From an uncultured Clostridia bacterium (GTDB lineage: Bacteria; Bacillota; Clostridia; Oscillospirales; Acutalibacteraceae): a DNA stretch of 64,000 bases. The position numbers were made by a program, and so were the translations under genes. Shown piece after piece: positions 14,235-23,412 of the stretch. Within the stretch, counting starts at the first letter, position 1, and each line of letters starts with the position of its first letter. The notes under the pieces were generated by a model. It saw only the letters and a list, made by a program, of their open reading frames with translations. It had not been told where the DNA came from and made no database searches. The stretch spans positions 16,033 through 80,032 of the forward strand of contig CALGRR010000067.1 in NCBI GenBank assembly GCA_937880805.1. Direction: 5' to 3'.

Positions 14235-16166
14235 ATGTTTGATTTTTTCAGAGTTGCCTGTGCGGTGCCCGATGTTGAGGTTGCCGATGTTGATTTCAAC
14301 ACAGAGCAGATAATTGAATTTATTGAGCTTGCCTGCAAAAGAAGCGTTGATGCAGTTGTATTTCCCGAGCTTTGCGTAACGGGAGCAACCTGCGGCGATT
14401 TGTTTATGCAGAAGGCTTTGCTCAATGCTGCAAAAAAAGCGGTAATAACCGTTGCAAAGGCCACGGAAAATGAAGATATTATTGCGTTAATCGGAGCTCC
14501 GCTTGAAATCGGAGATGCCGTTTATAACTGCGGTTTAATAATAAATAACGGAAAAATCAAAGGCATTGTTCCAAAACAATATGCGGGCAAAAGCCGTTGG
14601 TTTTCATCGGGCAGCGTTCTTTCGGATTGCTCGGTAAAATCCCTGATTTTCGGTGCGGAGGAAGAATATGAAATACCCGTCGGTAATCTTATTTTTGATT
14701 GCTCGGGCGTGAAAATCGGCGTTGAAATATCCGATGATTCTCTTGCTCCCGTTTCGCCCGGCTCATTGCTCTGCCTCTCGGGTGCACAGCTTATTCTCAA
14801 CCCCTCGGCAACAGCAGAAAAGGTTGGGAAAAGGGAGTTTATCAAGGGCTTTGCAAAGAATTATTCCGCAAAAAATATCTGTGCCTATGCTTATTGCTCT
14901 GCGGGCTGCAGGGAATCAACAAGCGAAGCTGTTTATTCGGGCTACAGCATCATTGCCGAAAACGGCAAAACCGCTTCAGAGCTTGAAGAATATATTTCAT
15001 CCGATTATATGATAGTGTCGGATATTGATACGGAAAAAATCAGTCACGGCAGACTCGGCAATCCTCTCTTTAATGAGTGCAAGGCATTTTACGCAGAGGG
15101 TGTTGAGGTTGTTGAAATCAATAAAAACGAGTCAAAATCCTGCGGTGAATATGCCAAGGTCAAAAAGCTGCCGTTTATTCCGTCAAACGAAAAAGAAAGA
15201 ATAAAAAGATGCCTTTCAATATTTGAAGTTCAGGTTGCGGGTCTTAAAAAGAGGCTCGAAAAAACACGCTCAAATCCCGTTATAGGTATTTCGGGCGGTC
15301 TTGATTCAACTCTTGCTCTGCTTGTGAGCGTTCAGGCAATTAAAGAACTCGGCAGACCCTTAACCGATGTTATAGGCATAACAATGCCTTGCTTCGGCAC
15401 AACCGACAGAACCTATAACAATGCTCTTTCACTTATGAAAGCGTTGGGAATAACTTCAAAAGAAATAAATATCAAAGAAGCCTGCCTTCAGCATTTTGAG
15501 GATATAGGTCAGCAGGCCGATAATTATGATGCAACCTATGAAAATGCCCAGGCAAGAGAAAGAACTCAGGTTCTTATGGATTATGCAGGCAAATCAAACG
15601 GAATAGTTATCGGCACGGGAGATATGAGCGAGCTCGCACTCGGTTGGTGCACATATAACGGCGACCATATGAGTATGTATGCCGTTAATTCAAATGTTCC
15701 CAAAACGCTTATTCGCTGGATAATTGATGCTCTCATAAAGCACGGCGTTTTTGATGAAGCTGCGGAATATCTTACGGATATTGTTGACACACCGATAAGC
15801 CCCGAATTGCTTCCGCCCGATGCACAGGGCAAAATCGCACAGCAGACAGAAAGCATCGTTGGTCCCTATGCACTTCACGATTTCTTCCTCTATAATCTTC
15901 TGCGTTACGGCTTTGAGCCCGAAAAAATTTATATGCTTGCAAACAAAGCGTTTGCGGGTGATTTCGATTCCGAAACAATCCTTAAATGGCTTAAGGTTTT
16001 TTATCGCAGATTCTTTACCCAGCAGTTCAAAAGAAACTGTGTGCCCGACGGCATAAAGCTCGGAAGCGTTGGTGTTTCACCCAAAAACGAATGGGTTATG
16101 CCGAGCGATGCGGCGGGAACAATCTGGCTTAAAAGAATTGAGAATGTATACTTTTTGAAACAGTAA
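14235..16166 (+). CDS. nadE: NAD synthetase with N-terminal nitrilase domain
   Basis: A 643-aa two-domain enzyme for the last step of NAD synthesis, amidating nicotinic acid adenine dinucleotide with ATP. The C-terminal synthetase domain has the PP-loop SGGLDS (about residues 353-358). The N-terminal nitrilase domain normally frees ammonia from glutamine with a Glu-Lys-Cys triad. Glu45 (FPELCVTG) and Lys114 (VPKQYAG) are present, but where the nucleophilic Cys is expected (VEICED pattern) the protein reads VEISDD with Ser166. If so, the glutaminase is probably dead or weak and the enzyme may depend on free ammonia. The length is normal for glutamine-dependent NadE. It is monocistronic. Confidence 0.93.
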   Translation: MFDFFRVACAVPDVEVADVDFNTEQIIEFIELACKRSVDAVVFPELCVTGATCGDLFMQKALLNAAKKAVITVAKATENEDIIALIGAPLEIGDAVYNCGLIINNGKIKGIVPKQYAGKSRWFSSGSVLSDCSVKSLIFGAEEEYEIPVGNLIFDCSGVKIGVEISDDSLAPVSPGSLLCLSGAQLILNPSATAEKVGKREFIKGFAKNYSAKNICAYAYCSAGCRESTSEAVYSGYSIIAENGKTASELEEYISSDYMIVSDIDTEKISHGRLGNPLFNECKAFYAEGVEVVEINKNESKSCGEYAKVKKLPFIPSNEKERIKRCLSIFEVQVAGLKKRLEKTRSNPVIGISGGLDSTLALLVSVQAIKELGRPLTDVIGITMPCFGTTDRTYNNALSLMKALGITSKEINIKEACLQHFEDIGQQADNYDATYENAQARERTQVLMDYAGKSNGIVIGTGDMSELALGWCTYNGDHMSMYAVNSNVPKTLIRWIIDALIKHGVFDEAAEYLTDIVDTPISPELLPPDAQGKIAQQTESIVGPYALHDFFLYNLLRYGFEPEKIYMLANKAFAGDFDSETILKWLKVFYRRFFTQQFKRNCVPDGIKLGSVGVSPKNEWVMPSDAAGTIWLKRIENVYFLKQ

Positions 16167-16189
16167 TCTCATATTGCAAATATCTACAA

Positions 16190-16216
16190 AAAGCCCGCTT
16201 TTGCGGGCTTTGTTAT
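16190..16216 (+). terminator. nadE terminator
   Basis: Stem AAGCCCGC (16191-16198) with GCGGGCTT (16203-16210), TTTT loop, then TGTTATT. Confidence 0.82.
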
Positions 16217-16256
16217 TGTAAGATTATCAGAATATAAATAAATCATCAAAATATTC

Positions 16257-16285
16257 TTGATTTTGAGTTGTTTTAAATATATACT
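16257..16285 (+). promoter_or_regulatory. glnN promoter
   Basis: TTGATT (16257-16262), 17-bp spacer, TATACT (16280-16285). It would give a leader of about 25 nt, leaving no room for a riboswitch. Confidence 0.65.
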
Positions 16286-16317
16286 AAATTGTATTCTAAA
16301 TGAATGGAGATAAAAGG

Positions 16318-18405
16318 ATGAAAAGTGTTCCCGATTATTTCGGCTGTATGGTGTTTGATGATAACTCCATGAAGGCAAGACTGCCGAAAGAAACATACAA
16401 GGCAATGAAAAAAACCATTCAGGATAATAAGCGTCTTGATATAGCTGTTGCCAATGTTGTTGCCAATGCAATGAAGGATTGGGCTGTTGAAAACGGTGCA
16501 ACCCATTATACCCATTGGTTCCAGCCTATGACGGGAATAACCGCCGAAAAGCACGACAGCTTTATTTCTCCCACTTCAGACAGCAACGTTATTATGGAGT
16601 TTTCGGGCAAGGAGCTTGTTAAGGGTGAATCGGATGCTTCGAGCTTCCCCTCGGGCGGACTGCGTGCAACCTTTGAAGCAAGAGGCTACACAGCGTGGGA
16701 CCCCACCTCTTACGCATTCATTAAAGAGGGTGTATTCTGCATTCCCACAGCTTTCTGCTCATACGGCGGCGAGGCTCTTGATAAAAAAACTCCTCTTCTT
16801 CGCTCAATGGAAGCAATCAGCAAGCAGACCGTAAGAATTCTTAAGCTCTTCGGTCAGGAAGTAACAAATGTTAAAACAACCGTTGGCCCCGAGCAGGAAT
16901 ATTTTCTTGTTGATAAAGAGCTTTATGAGCAGAGAAAAGATTTGAAATATACGGGCAGAACCCTTTTCGGTGCAAAGCCTCCCAAGGGTCAGGAGCTTGA
17001 TGACCATTATTTCGGCTCAATCAAGCCCAGAGTTGCGGCATTTATGAAGGAGCTTGACGAAGAGCTCTGGAAGCTCGGAATTCTTGCCAAAACAGAGCAT
17101 AACGAGGCGGCTCCCGCACAGCACGAGCTTGCTCCCATATTCGCAACAACAAACATTGCCGCTGACCATAATCAGCTCATTATGGAGCTTATGCAGAAGG
17201 TTGCAAGAAAGCACAATATGGTTTGCCTTCTTCACGAAAAGCCCTTTGAGGGAGTTAACGGAAGCGGTAAGCATAATAACTGGTCGCTCTCAACAAACAA
17301 GGGCGTTAATCTTCTTGAGCCCGGCGAAACACCTTATGAAAACGCACAGTTTCTTCTTTTCCTCTGTGCTGTAATCAAGGCTGTTGATAATTATCAGGAT
17401 TTGCTTCGCTTCTCGGTTGCAAGTGCGGGCAATGACCACCGTCTCGGTGCCCACGAAGCACCGCCCGCAATAGTTTCAATGTTCCTCGGCGATGAGCTTA
17501 ACGATATTCTCGAAGCGATTGAAAACGATACCGCATATGACGCAAAAGAAAAGGTTCAGATGAAGGTCGGCGTTCACGTTCTTCCCAGATTCCCCAAGGA
17601 CACAACCGACAGAAACAGAACATCACCCTTTGCTTTTACAGGCAATAAGTTTGAGTTCAGAATGCTCGGTTCTTCAAGCTCAATTTCGAGTGCAAATATT
17701 GTGCTCAACACCGCCGTTGCCGAGTCGCTCAAATCATATGCCGACAGACTTGAAAATGTTGATAATTTTGAAGAGGCACTTCACGCACTCATAAAGAAAA
17801 CCATCAAAGACCATAAGAGAATTATTTTCAACGGTAACGGCTACGATGATGAATGGGTTAAGGAAGCCGAGAGAAGGGGCCTTTATAATCTGCCCACAAC
17901 TCCCGATTGTCTGCCCTGCCTTATCGCAGATAAAAATGTTGAGCTTTTTGAAAGCCACAAGGTTTTCAACAGAACGGAGCTTGAATCCCGCTATGAGATT
18001 TATCTCGGAATTTACTGCAAAACAATCAATATCGAATCAAGAACGATGATTGATATGGCAAAAAAAGATATTCTTCCCGCCATTTCATCATATATCAAAG
18101 AGCTCAGCGAAACTGCGGTTGCAAAGAAAACTGCTTTTGCAGCATCCGATTGCGCATATGAAGAAAAAACAGTAACAAAGCTTTCAGAGCTTTCGGCACT
18201 TATTTATGAAAGAACGGCAAAGCTTGAAGCGGATACCGAAAAGGTAAAGGAATGTGCCGATACCGCTGCACAGGCAGAGATGTTCAAATCGGTTGTTATT
18301 CCCGATATGGAAAGCCTTCGCTCTGCGGTTGATGAAGCAGAAACAATTACCGCCGAAAAATATTGGCCTTATCCCTCATACGGAAAATTATTATTTGATG
18401 TATAA
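16318..18405 (+). CDS. glnN: Glutamine synthetase type III
   Basis: A 695-aa enzyme that makes glutamine from glutamate, ammonia and ATP; the size fits GSIII (GlnN), far larger than GSI. The GSIII-type opening VPDYFGCMVFDD, the active-site strands GPEQEYFLVD, HNEAAPAQHELAPIF, the ATP-site GVNGSGKHNNWS and RTSPFAFTGNKFEFRMLGSS are all present. The ATG at 16318 lies eight bases after GGAG; an ATG six codons earlier has none. It stands alone between its own promoter and terminator. In gut Clostridia and Bacteroidota GSIII is often the nitrogen-regulated form. Confidence 0.96.
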   Translation: MKSVPDYFGCMVFDDNSMKARLPKETYKAMKKTIQDNKRLDIAVANVVANAMKDWAVENGATHYTHWFQPMTGITAEKHDSFISPTSDSNVIMEFSGKELVKGESDASSFPSGGLRATFEARGYTAWDPTSYAFIKEGVFCIPTAFCSYGGEALDKKTPLLRSMEAISKQTVRILKLFGQEVTNVKTTVGPEQEYFLVDKELYEQRKDLKYTGRTLFGAKPPKGQELDDHYFGSIKPRVAAFMKELDEELWKLGILAKTEHNEAAPAQHELAPIFATTNIAADHNQLIMELMQKVARKHNMVCLLHEKPFEGVNGSGKHNNWSLSTNKGVNLLEPGETPYENAQFLLFLCAVIKAVDNYQDLLRFSVASAGNDHRLGAHEAPPAIVSMFLGDELNDILEAIENDTAYDAKEKVQMKVGVHVLPRFPKDTTDRNRTSPFAFTGNKFEFRMLGSSSSISSANIVLNTAVAESLKSYADRLENVDNFEEALHALIKKTIKDHKRIIFNGNGYDDEWVKEAERRGLYNLPTTPDCLPCLIADKNVELFESHKVFNRTELESRYEIYLGIYCKTINIESRTMIDMAKKDILPAISSYIKELSETAVAKKTAFAASDCAYEEKTVTKLSELSALIYERTAKLEADTEKVKECADTAAQAEMFKSVVIPDMESLRSAVDEAETITAEKYWPYPSYGKLLFDV

Positions 18406-18412
18406 AAAAATT

Positions 18413-18441
18413 CGGAGCACACAATGTGTGCTCCGTTTTTG
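18413..18441 (+). terminator. glnN terminator
   Basis: Stem CGGAGCACACA (18413-18423) with its complement at 18425-18435, followed by TTTTTGC. Confidence 0.85.
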
Positions 18442-18446
18442 CTTTT

Positions 18447-18899
18447 TTAAAAGGTTTCGTATCTGAATGAATAAACTGCCGTTTCGTCAATCTCCGTCAT
18501 ATCAACGCCCGTTTCGGCATATTCGCCGTTTATGTAGAATGCCCAGTACGCACCGTCTGTGTCATAATCGGCATAAACTCCGTTAACAGCTTTAACATAA
18601 AGACCGTAGGGGCCCTGCTCACCCTCAATGATTGCCAATTCAATAAGAGCTTCGCCAACGGTTTTTTTGCTTGTTTTAACGGTAACGGAATTCACGCTGC
18701 CGTCTTGATTATAAACCTCGAAAGCAAAGCTTAATGCTCCTTCACCAACTGTGTTAATCTGAGGCGTTTCGAGCTCATTTGAGGGAAGAGTATCTTGCGT
18801 TTCCTTATTTTCAAAAGGCTTGAAACTGCTTATTTTATCGCACGAGCAAAACGCAAAAGCCATAACAACCAATAATAAAACCGATATAATTTTTTTCAT
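18447..18899 (-). CDS. DUF4430-like lipoprotein
   Basis: A 150-aa exported protein. The signal peptide MKKIISVLLLVVMAFAFCSC ends in a lipobox-like CSC, so the mature form is probably lipid-anchored at the cysteine. The mature part fits DUF4430, a small ubiquitin-like domain also found in transcobalamin-type proteins (GEALIELAIIEGEQGPYGLYVKAVNG, GAYWAFYINGEYAETGVD). It lies 11 bp after the Na/Pi symporter gene and is probably cotranscribed. Ligand unknown. Confidence 0.78.
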   Translation of the reverse strand: MKKIISVLLLVVMAFAFCSCDKISSFKPFENKETQDTLPSNELETPQINTVGEGALSFAFEVYNQDGSVNSVTVKTSKKTVGEALIELAIIEGEQGPYGLYVKAVNGVYADYDTDGAYWAFYINGEYAETGVDMTEIDETAVYSFRYETF

Positions 18900-18910
18900 T
18901 TTAATTCACC

Positions 18911-20659
18911 TCAGGGCAAAATATATTTTTGCTTATAGTCATTATAAGCGTTCGTGAAGTATTCGCCGCCCGCATTCTTATATTCGTTGAGATATTCGTG
19001 GGTGTCAAATACGGATTTGCTTATCTGAATTATGCAAACTGCAATGTTTGAGCAATGGTCGGAAACTCTTTCGTAGTTAGTAAGAAGGTCTGAAAGAATA
19101 AAGCCAAGCTCAATCGTGCAGTCGCCGCCGGTGAGGCGGTTGATATGTCTTTTCTTGATTTCGGAAAGGATTTTATCAATAACCTGCTCAAGAGGCTCAA
19201 CATCAAGGGCACGCTGTGCATCATTATCCGTGAACGACTGAACGGTTATGGAAAGAATTTCCTTTATAGCTTCGGTTGCGATTTTAAGCTCATTCTTTGC
19301 CTGCTGAGAAAAGCTGATGTCTTTATCGGATATTTCCTTTGCAACCTTAACAATATTCAAAGCGTGGTCGCCGATTCTTTCAAAATCGCCTATGGTGTGA
19401 AGCAGGGTTGAAACGGTGTTGCTGTCGTTATCCGTGAGCTTCTGAGATGAAATCTTAACAAGAAATGTGCCGAGCTTATCTTCGTAATCGTCAAGCTTCT
19501 GCTCGTCTTCTTTTATCTTGTCTGCAAGCTTGTGCGAATAAGCGTCAAGAAGAGAGATTGAATCGTTTAAGGTCTGGGCTGCGATTTTTGCCATTTCCGC
19601 TGTGTAGTTTCTGCATTCTGAAACAGCAAGAGAGGGAGTTGCAAGAAGTCTTTCGTCAAGAAAAACTCCCTTGATGTCAGAGGGCTTATCCTTAACCGTT
19701 TTAATCGCAAGCTTTTCAAGCTGTTTGATAAAGGGGAAGAGGAGTATTGTTGTTGCAACATTGAAAATTGAGTGAACAAATGCAATGCCCAGAGGGTCAA
19801 TCGCAAGGTCTGAAAATGCGAATTTAAAGATTGAATCGAGAATATAATATAAAGCAAGATAAAATGCAGTACCGATAACATTAAAATAAACGTGAACGGT
19901 TGCAACTCTTTTTGCGGATTTGCTTACGCCGATGCTTGAAATAAGCGAGGTTATGCAGGTGCCTATATTCTGACCCATAATAATGGGAATTGCCATTCCG
20001 TAGGATAATCCGCCCGTTATTGAAAGAGCCTGAAGAATACCTACCGTTGCAGATGAGCTCTGAATTATACCTGTGAGAACAGCACCGGTTGCAAGTGCAA
20101 AGAGGGGGTTGTTAAAGAGCGTCATTGCATTTTTAAAGCTTTCGCTTTCAGCAAGAGGATCCATCGAGGTGCTCATAAGCTCCATACCCGTCATAAGAAC
20201 CGCAAAGCCCATCATAACCGAGCCAACATCCTTGGAACGGGTTTTCTTTGCCGACATAATAAGAATAATTCCCGCAAGAGCAATAAGGGGAGAAAAGTTT
20301 GCGGGCTTGAGGAGGCTTACAAAGAAGTTATCGCTTTCAATACCCGCAAGGCTGAGAACCCAAGCGGTTATGGTTGTGCCGATATTTGAGCCCATAATAA
20401 CACCTATGGACTGACCGAGCTTCATTATGCCTGAGTTAACAAGACCAACAAGCATAACCGTAACAGCCGATGAAGACTGAATTGTTGCGGTTATTCCTGC
20501 ACCCAGAAGCAGACCTTTTATGGGTTTATCCGTCATTTTGCCGAGGATGGATTCAAGCTTTCCGCCAGCAACACGCTCAAGACCGTTTGACATTGTGTTC
20601 ATTCCGAAAAGAAAGAACGCAAGTCCGCCAAGCAATGTAAAAATATTGAATACAGTCAC
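18911..20659 (-). CDS. Na/Pi-cotransporter with PhoU-like domain
   Basis: A 582-aa membrane protein of the NptA/YjbB family, thought to move phosphate with sodium. Two inverted transport repeats carry the QSSS signature (ITATIQSSSAVTV and LTGIIQSSSATVG). The last ~240 residues form a helical PhoU-like domain (residues ~340-570: DFERIGDHALNI, YERVSDHCSNIAV with the metal-binding E/DxxxD pattern). Gene is followed by a DUF4430 lipoprotein. In this family the PhoU part probably gates or regulates transport. Confidence 0.9.
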   Translation of the reverse strand: MTVFNIFTLLGGLAFFLFGMNTMSNGLERVAGGKLESILGKMTDKPIKGLLLGAGITATIQSSSAVTVMLVGLVNSGIMKLGQSIGVIMGSNIGTTITAWVLSLAGIESDNFFVSLLKPANFSPLIALAGIILIMSAKKTRSKDVGSVMMGFAVLMTGMELMSTSMDPLAESESFKNAMTLFNNPLFALATGAVLTGIIQSSSATVGILQALSITGGLSYGMAIPIIMGQNIGTCITSLISSIGVSKSAKRVATVHVYFNVIGTAFYLALYYILDSIFKFAFSDLAIDPLGIAFVHSIFNVATTILLFPFIKQLEKLAIKTVKDKPSDIKGVFLDERLLATPSLAVSECRNYTAEMAKIAAQTLNDSISLLDAYSHKLADKIKEDEQKLDDYEDKLGTFLVKISSQKLTDNDSNTVSTLLHTIGDFERIGDHALNIVKVAKEISDKDISFSQQAKNELKIATEAIKEILSITVQSFTDNDAQRALDVEPLEQVIDKILSEIKKRHINRLTGGDCTIELGFILSDLLTNYERVSDHCSNIAVCIIQISKSVFDTHEYLNEYKNAGGEYFTNAYNDYKQKYILP

Positions 20660-20687
20660 TTTATCGCCTCCGTTAGCTGATATTTTT

Positions 20688-20716
20688 ATTATGCATAATA
20701 TGTCGGATTAAGTCAA
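20688..20716 (-). promoter_or_regulatory. Promoter of Na/Pi symporter gene
   Basis: Leftward TTGACT (20716-20711), 17-bp spacer, CATAAT (20693-20688). Confidence 0.65.
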
Positions 20717-20808
20717 TGTAAAAAAAGAATATATTATAATTATTTTCATTATTTATTTTATCCGCAGTGTTATTGAATAAAGCTTTTCAAACAGTGCAAA
20801 AATATAAC

Positions 20809-20843
20809 AGAAATAAAAATACCGAGCCTTTGAAAGACTCGGT
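20809..20843 (-). terminator. Terminator of aminotransferase gene
   Basis: Leftward hairpin between 20843 and 20821, ACCGAG paired with CTCGGT and extended through CTTT/AAAG, followed by ATTTTTATTT. Confidence 0.85.
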
Positions 20844-20872
20844 ATAATAGGAAAATAGAATTCTTTTGAATT

Positions 20873-22141
20873 TTATTCAGCGAGAATCTTTTCGATTGCG
20901 GAAATTTCAACGCAAAGGCAAAGAATCTCAACCGCTTTGCAGAGTTCATCCCTTGACGGGAAGGTGGGGGCAATGCGGATATTTTTATCTTCGGGGTCTT
21001 TTCCGTAAGGATAGGTTGCACCTGCACCCGTGAGGGTTACGCCGGCTTCCTTGCAAAGAGTAACCGTTCTCTTGGCACAGCCGTTATAAACATCAAGGCT
21101 GATGAAATAGCCGCCGTTGGGCTTTGTCCAGGAGGCGATACCCTTGCCAGAAAGCTTTTCTTCAAAAGCAGAGAGAACTGCATCAAATTTAGGCTTGAGA
21201 ATTTCGGCGTGCTTTGCCATATGGGCATCGATGCCGTTTTTGTTTTTAAAATAGTTTGCATGGCGAAGCTGGTTGAGCTTATCATAGCCGATGGTCTGAA
21301 CGGTCATTCTGCTCTTGATCGATGCAATGTTTGCATCTGATGCGGCGAGAGCTGCAACGCCCGCACCGGGGAATGAAATCTTTGAGGTTGAGGTTACTTC
21401 AATAAAATAATCCTCTGTTCCGTTTTTCTTTGCTGCATCAAAAATATTGAGGAGCTTATCGTGATTATTCTCAATGTGATGAACGCAGTATGCATTATCC
21501 CAGATAACTCTGAAATCATTTGCGGCGGGCTTAAGAGAAGCAAAACGCTCAACGGTTTCATCCGAATAAGTGATGCCCGTGGGATTTGAATACATAGGAA
21601 CGCAGATGATGCCCTTAACCTTTTCATCCTTGACGAGCTCATCAATCATATCCATATCGGGGCCGTTTTCGTCTGAAGGAACATTTATCATTTCAATTCC
21701 GAAATGCTGGAGGATTGAGAAATGTCGGTCATATCCGGGAACGGGGCAGAGGAATTTAATTCCTTCCTGCTTGCTCCAGGGCTCGGCACCTGCACCGAAA
21801 AGCATACACTGTGCAATATAGTCATACATAATTGTGAGGCTGGCGTTGCCGAAAACAATAACATTATCTTCCGCTACTTCAAGAATATCAGCAAAGAGCT
21901 TCTTGCACTCGGGAATGCCGTCAAGCACGCCGTAGTTGCGGGTTTCAAATCCGTTTGATGCCTTGAAATCACCGAGATATTCGGGGTCAAGAATTTCGTT
22001 TGAAATTGCAAGCTGGTCTGCACCGGGCTTGCCTCTTGACATATCAAGCTTCAGGCCGAGAGCTTTATATGAATTGTATTCATTTTTCAGAGCATCAAGA
22101 CGCTCTGAAAGCTGTTCTTTTGAAAGATTTCTGATGTTCAT
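20873..22141 (-). CDS. Aspartate-type aminotransferase (MocR-like class)
   Basis: A 422-aa PLP enzyme of the fold type I group annotated as 'aminotransferase MocR-like' or class Ic aspartate aminotransferase. The PLP lysine is in TSTSKISFPGAGVA, the aspartate that holds the pyridine nitrogen in VIWDNAYCVHH, and the substrate Arg in NIRIAPTFP. There is no DNA-binding domain, so it is an enzyme and not a MocR regulator. GGAGG precedes the ATG at 22141. Gene stands alone. Confidence 0.9.
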   Translation of the reverse strand: MNIRNLSKEQLSERLDALKNEYNSYKALGLKLDMSRGKPGADQLAISNEILDPEYLGDFKASNGFETRNYGVLDGIPECKKLFADILEVAEDNVIVFGNASLTIMYDYIAQCMLFGAGAEPWSKQEGIKFLCPVPGYDRHFSILQHFGIEMINVPSDENGPDMDMIDELVKDEKVKGIICVPMYSNPTGITYSDETVERFASLKPAANDFRVIWDNAYCVHHIENNHDKLLNIFDAAKKNGTEDYFIEVTSTSKISFPGAGVAALAASDANIASIKSRMTVQTIGYDKLNQLRHANYFKNKNGIDAHMAKHAEILKPKFDAVLSAFEEKLSGKGIASWTKPNGGYFISLDVYNGCAKRTVTLCKEAGVTLTGAGATYPYGKDPEDKNIRIAPTFPSRDELCKAVEILCLCVEISAIEKILAE

Positions 22142-22179
22142 TGGAATAAACCTCCGATTTGTGTAATGCAACAGGTTAT

Positions 22180-22208
22180 ATTCTATAATATATGCAAGTA
22201 TTTTGCAA
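22180..22208 (-). promoter_or_regulatory. Promoter of aminotransferase gene with GCAAGT repeats
   Basis: Leftward TTGCAA (22208-22203), 17-bp spacer, TAGAAT (22185-22180). The motif GCAAGT recurs 11 bp apart around the -35 box and TTGCAA once more near 22225, possibly an operator. Confidence 0.5.
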
Positions 22209-22285
22209 GTGTTATTTTTGAATCTTGCAAAAATTCGGTAATATGCACATTGAATTGCATTAAAATTGCCGTTTTGATGTATTCT

Positions 22286-22328
22286 ATATGCAAAAGCAGC
22301 CAACTGTAATTGCTTACGGTTGACTGCT
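22286..22328 (-). terminator. dusB terminator overlapping its stop codon
   Basis: Leftward hairpin whose first arm (AGCAGTCAACCGTAA, 22328-22314) contains the dusB stop codon and pairs with 22309-22295; TTTTG follows. Confidence 0.7.
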
Positions 22329-23291
22329 TTTTACTGTGTTTATAACCTTTTCAGCTATATCTTCAAGCTGCGAGATTGTTTCAAGAGAGCCTATTTCCTG
22401 CCTCAATGAAGCGGCACCCCGAATTCCTTTTATATACCAGGCAGCGTGCTTCCTTGCTTCACGCATACCAACATAATCGCCCTTGTATTCGCAAAGGGTT
22501 TTTATGTGTTTAATCATAACACTCATTTTTTCTTCAATTCCGGGCTCGGGAATGACTATGCCTTTTTCAAGATATTCATTAACCTGCGTGAAAAGCCAGG
22601 GTGCACCCAGAGCACCTCTGCCTATCATAATGAAATCGCAGCCTGTTTCTTCATACATCCGCTTTGCCGAATAAACATCAACAATATCTCCGTTGCCGAT
22701 AACCGGAATTGTAAGAGCTTCTTTAACTTGCTTAATCATATCAATATTAACGGGCGGAGCATACATCTGCTTTCTTGTTCTGCCGTGGATGGTGAGTGCG
22801 GAAGCGCCCGCATTTTCAAGCATTTTTGCCATTTCAACTGCATTGAGATTATTTTCATCCCAGCCCGTGCGTATTTTAACCGTTACGGGAATGCTTACCG
22901 CTTCAACGCATTTTTCAGTTATTCTTGCAGAAAGCCCGGGGTCTTTCATAAGAGCACTTCCGCCGCCGTTGCCTGCGATTTTAGGGGCGGGGCAGCCCAT
23001 ATTTATGTCTATTGCACAGCATCCCGTTGCCTCTGCCTTTTTGGCTGCTTCCGCCATTGTTTCGGGATCACAGCCGAAAATCTGAACTGCGGCGGGTTTT
23101 TCTTTTTCGCCGAGTGCCATAAGTGTGCCCGATTTTCTGTCGTGCATCGTGAGCCCTTTTGAGCTTACCATTTCGCTCACAACATAAGCTGCACCGTAAT
23201 CAATGCAAAGCTCACGGAAGGCTCTGTCTGCAACGCCCGCCATCGGAGCGAGTGCGGCATATCCGTTTATTTCAAAATTACCTATTTTCAT
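22314..23291 (-). CDS. dusB: tRNA-dihydrouridine synthase B
   Basis: A 325-aa flavin enzyme that reduces uridines in the D-loop of tRNA. The FMN-barrel opening LAPMAGVADRAFRELC, the signature DINMGCPAPKI with the catalytic cysteine, LTIHGRTRKQMY and IGNGDIVD, and FMIGRGALGAPW all match DusB. It lies divergently from polA across a 121-bp gap, with no ribosome-associated neighbour such as fis. Monocistronic with its own terminator. Confidence 0.95.
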   Translation of the reverse strand: MKIGNFEINGYAALAPMAGVADRAFRELCIDYGAAYVVSEMVSSKGLTMHDRKSGTLMALGEKEKPAAVQIFGCDPETMAEAAKKAEATGCCAIDINMGCPAPKIAGNGGGSALMKDPGLSARITEKCVEAVSIPVTVKIRTGWDENNLNAVEMAKMLENAGASALTIHGRTRKQMYAPPVNIDMIKQVKEALTIPVIGNGDIVDVYSAKRMYEETGCDFIMIGRGALGAPWLFTQVNEYLEKGIVIPEPGIEEKMSVMIKHIKTLCEYKGDYVGMREARKHAAWYIKGIRGAASLRQEIGSLETISQLEDIAEKVINTVKSSQP

Positions 23292-23412
23292 TTGCTTCTC
23301 CTAAAACGATATAGTGTTATCTTACCATTAAATAAAACTTATTTCAATAAATTTCAAAAAAATGCTGAAATTTACAAAATATGTGATATACTGTAAATTG
23401 AGGTGATTTGGA

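Noticed and set aside
22446..23162. 238-aa rightward frame
   Set aside because: Antisense shadow of dusB.
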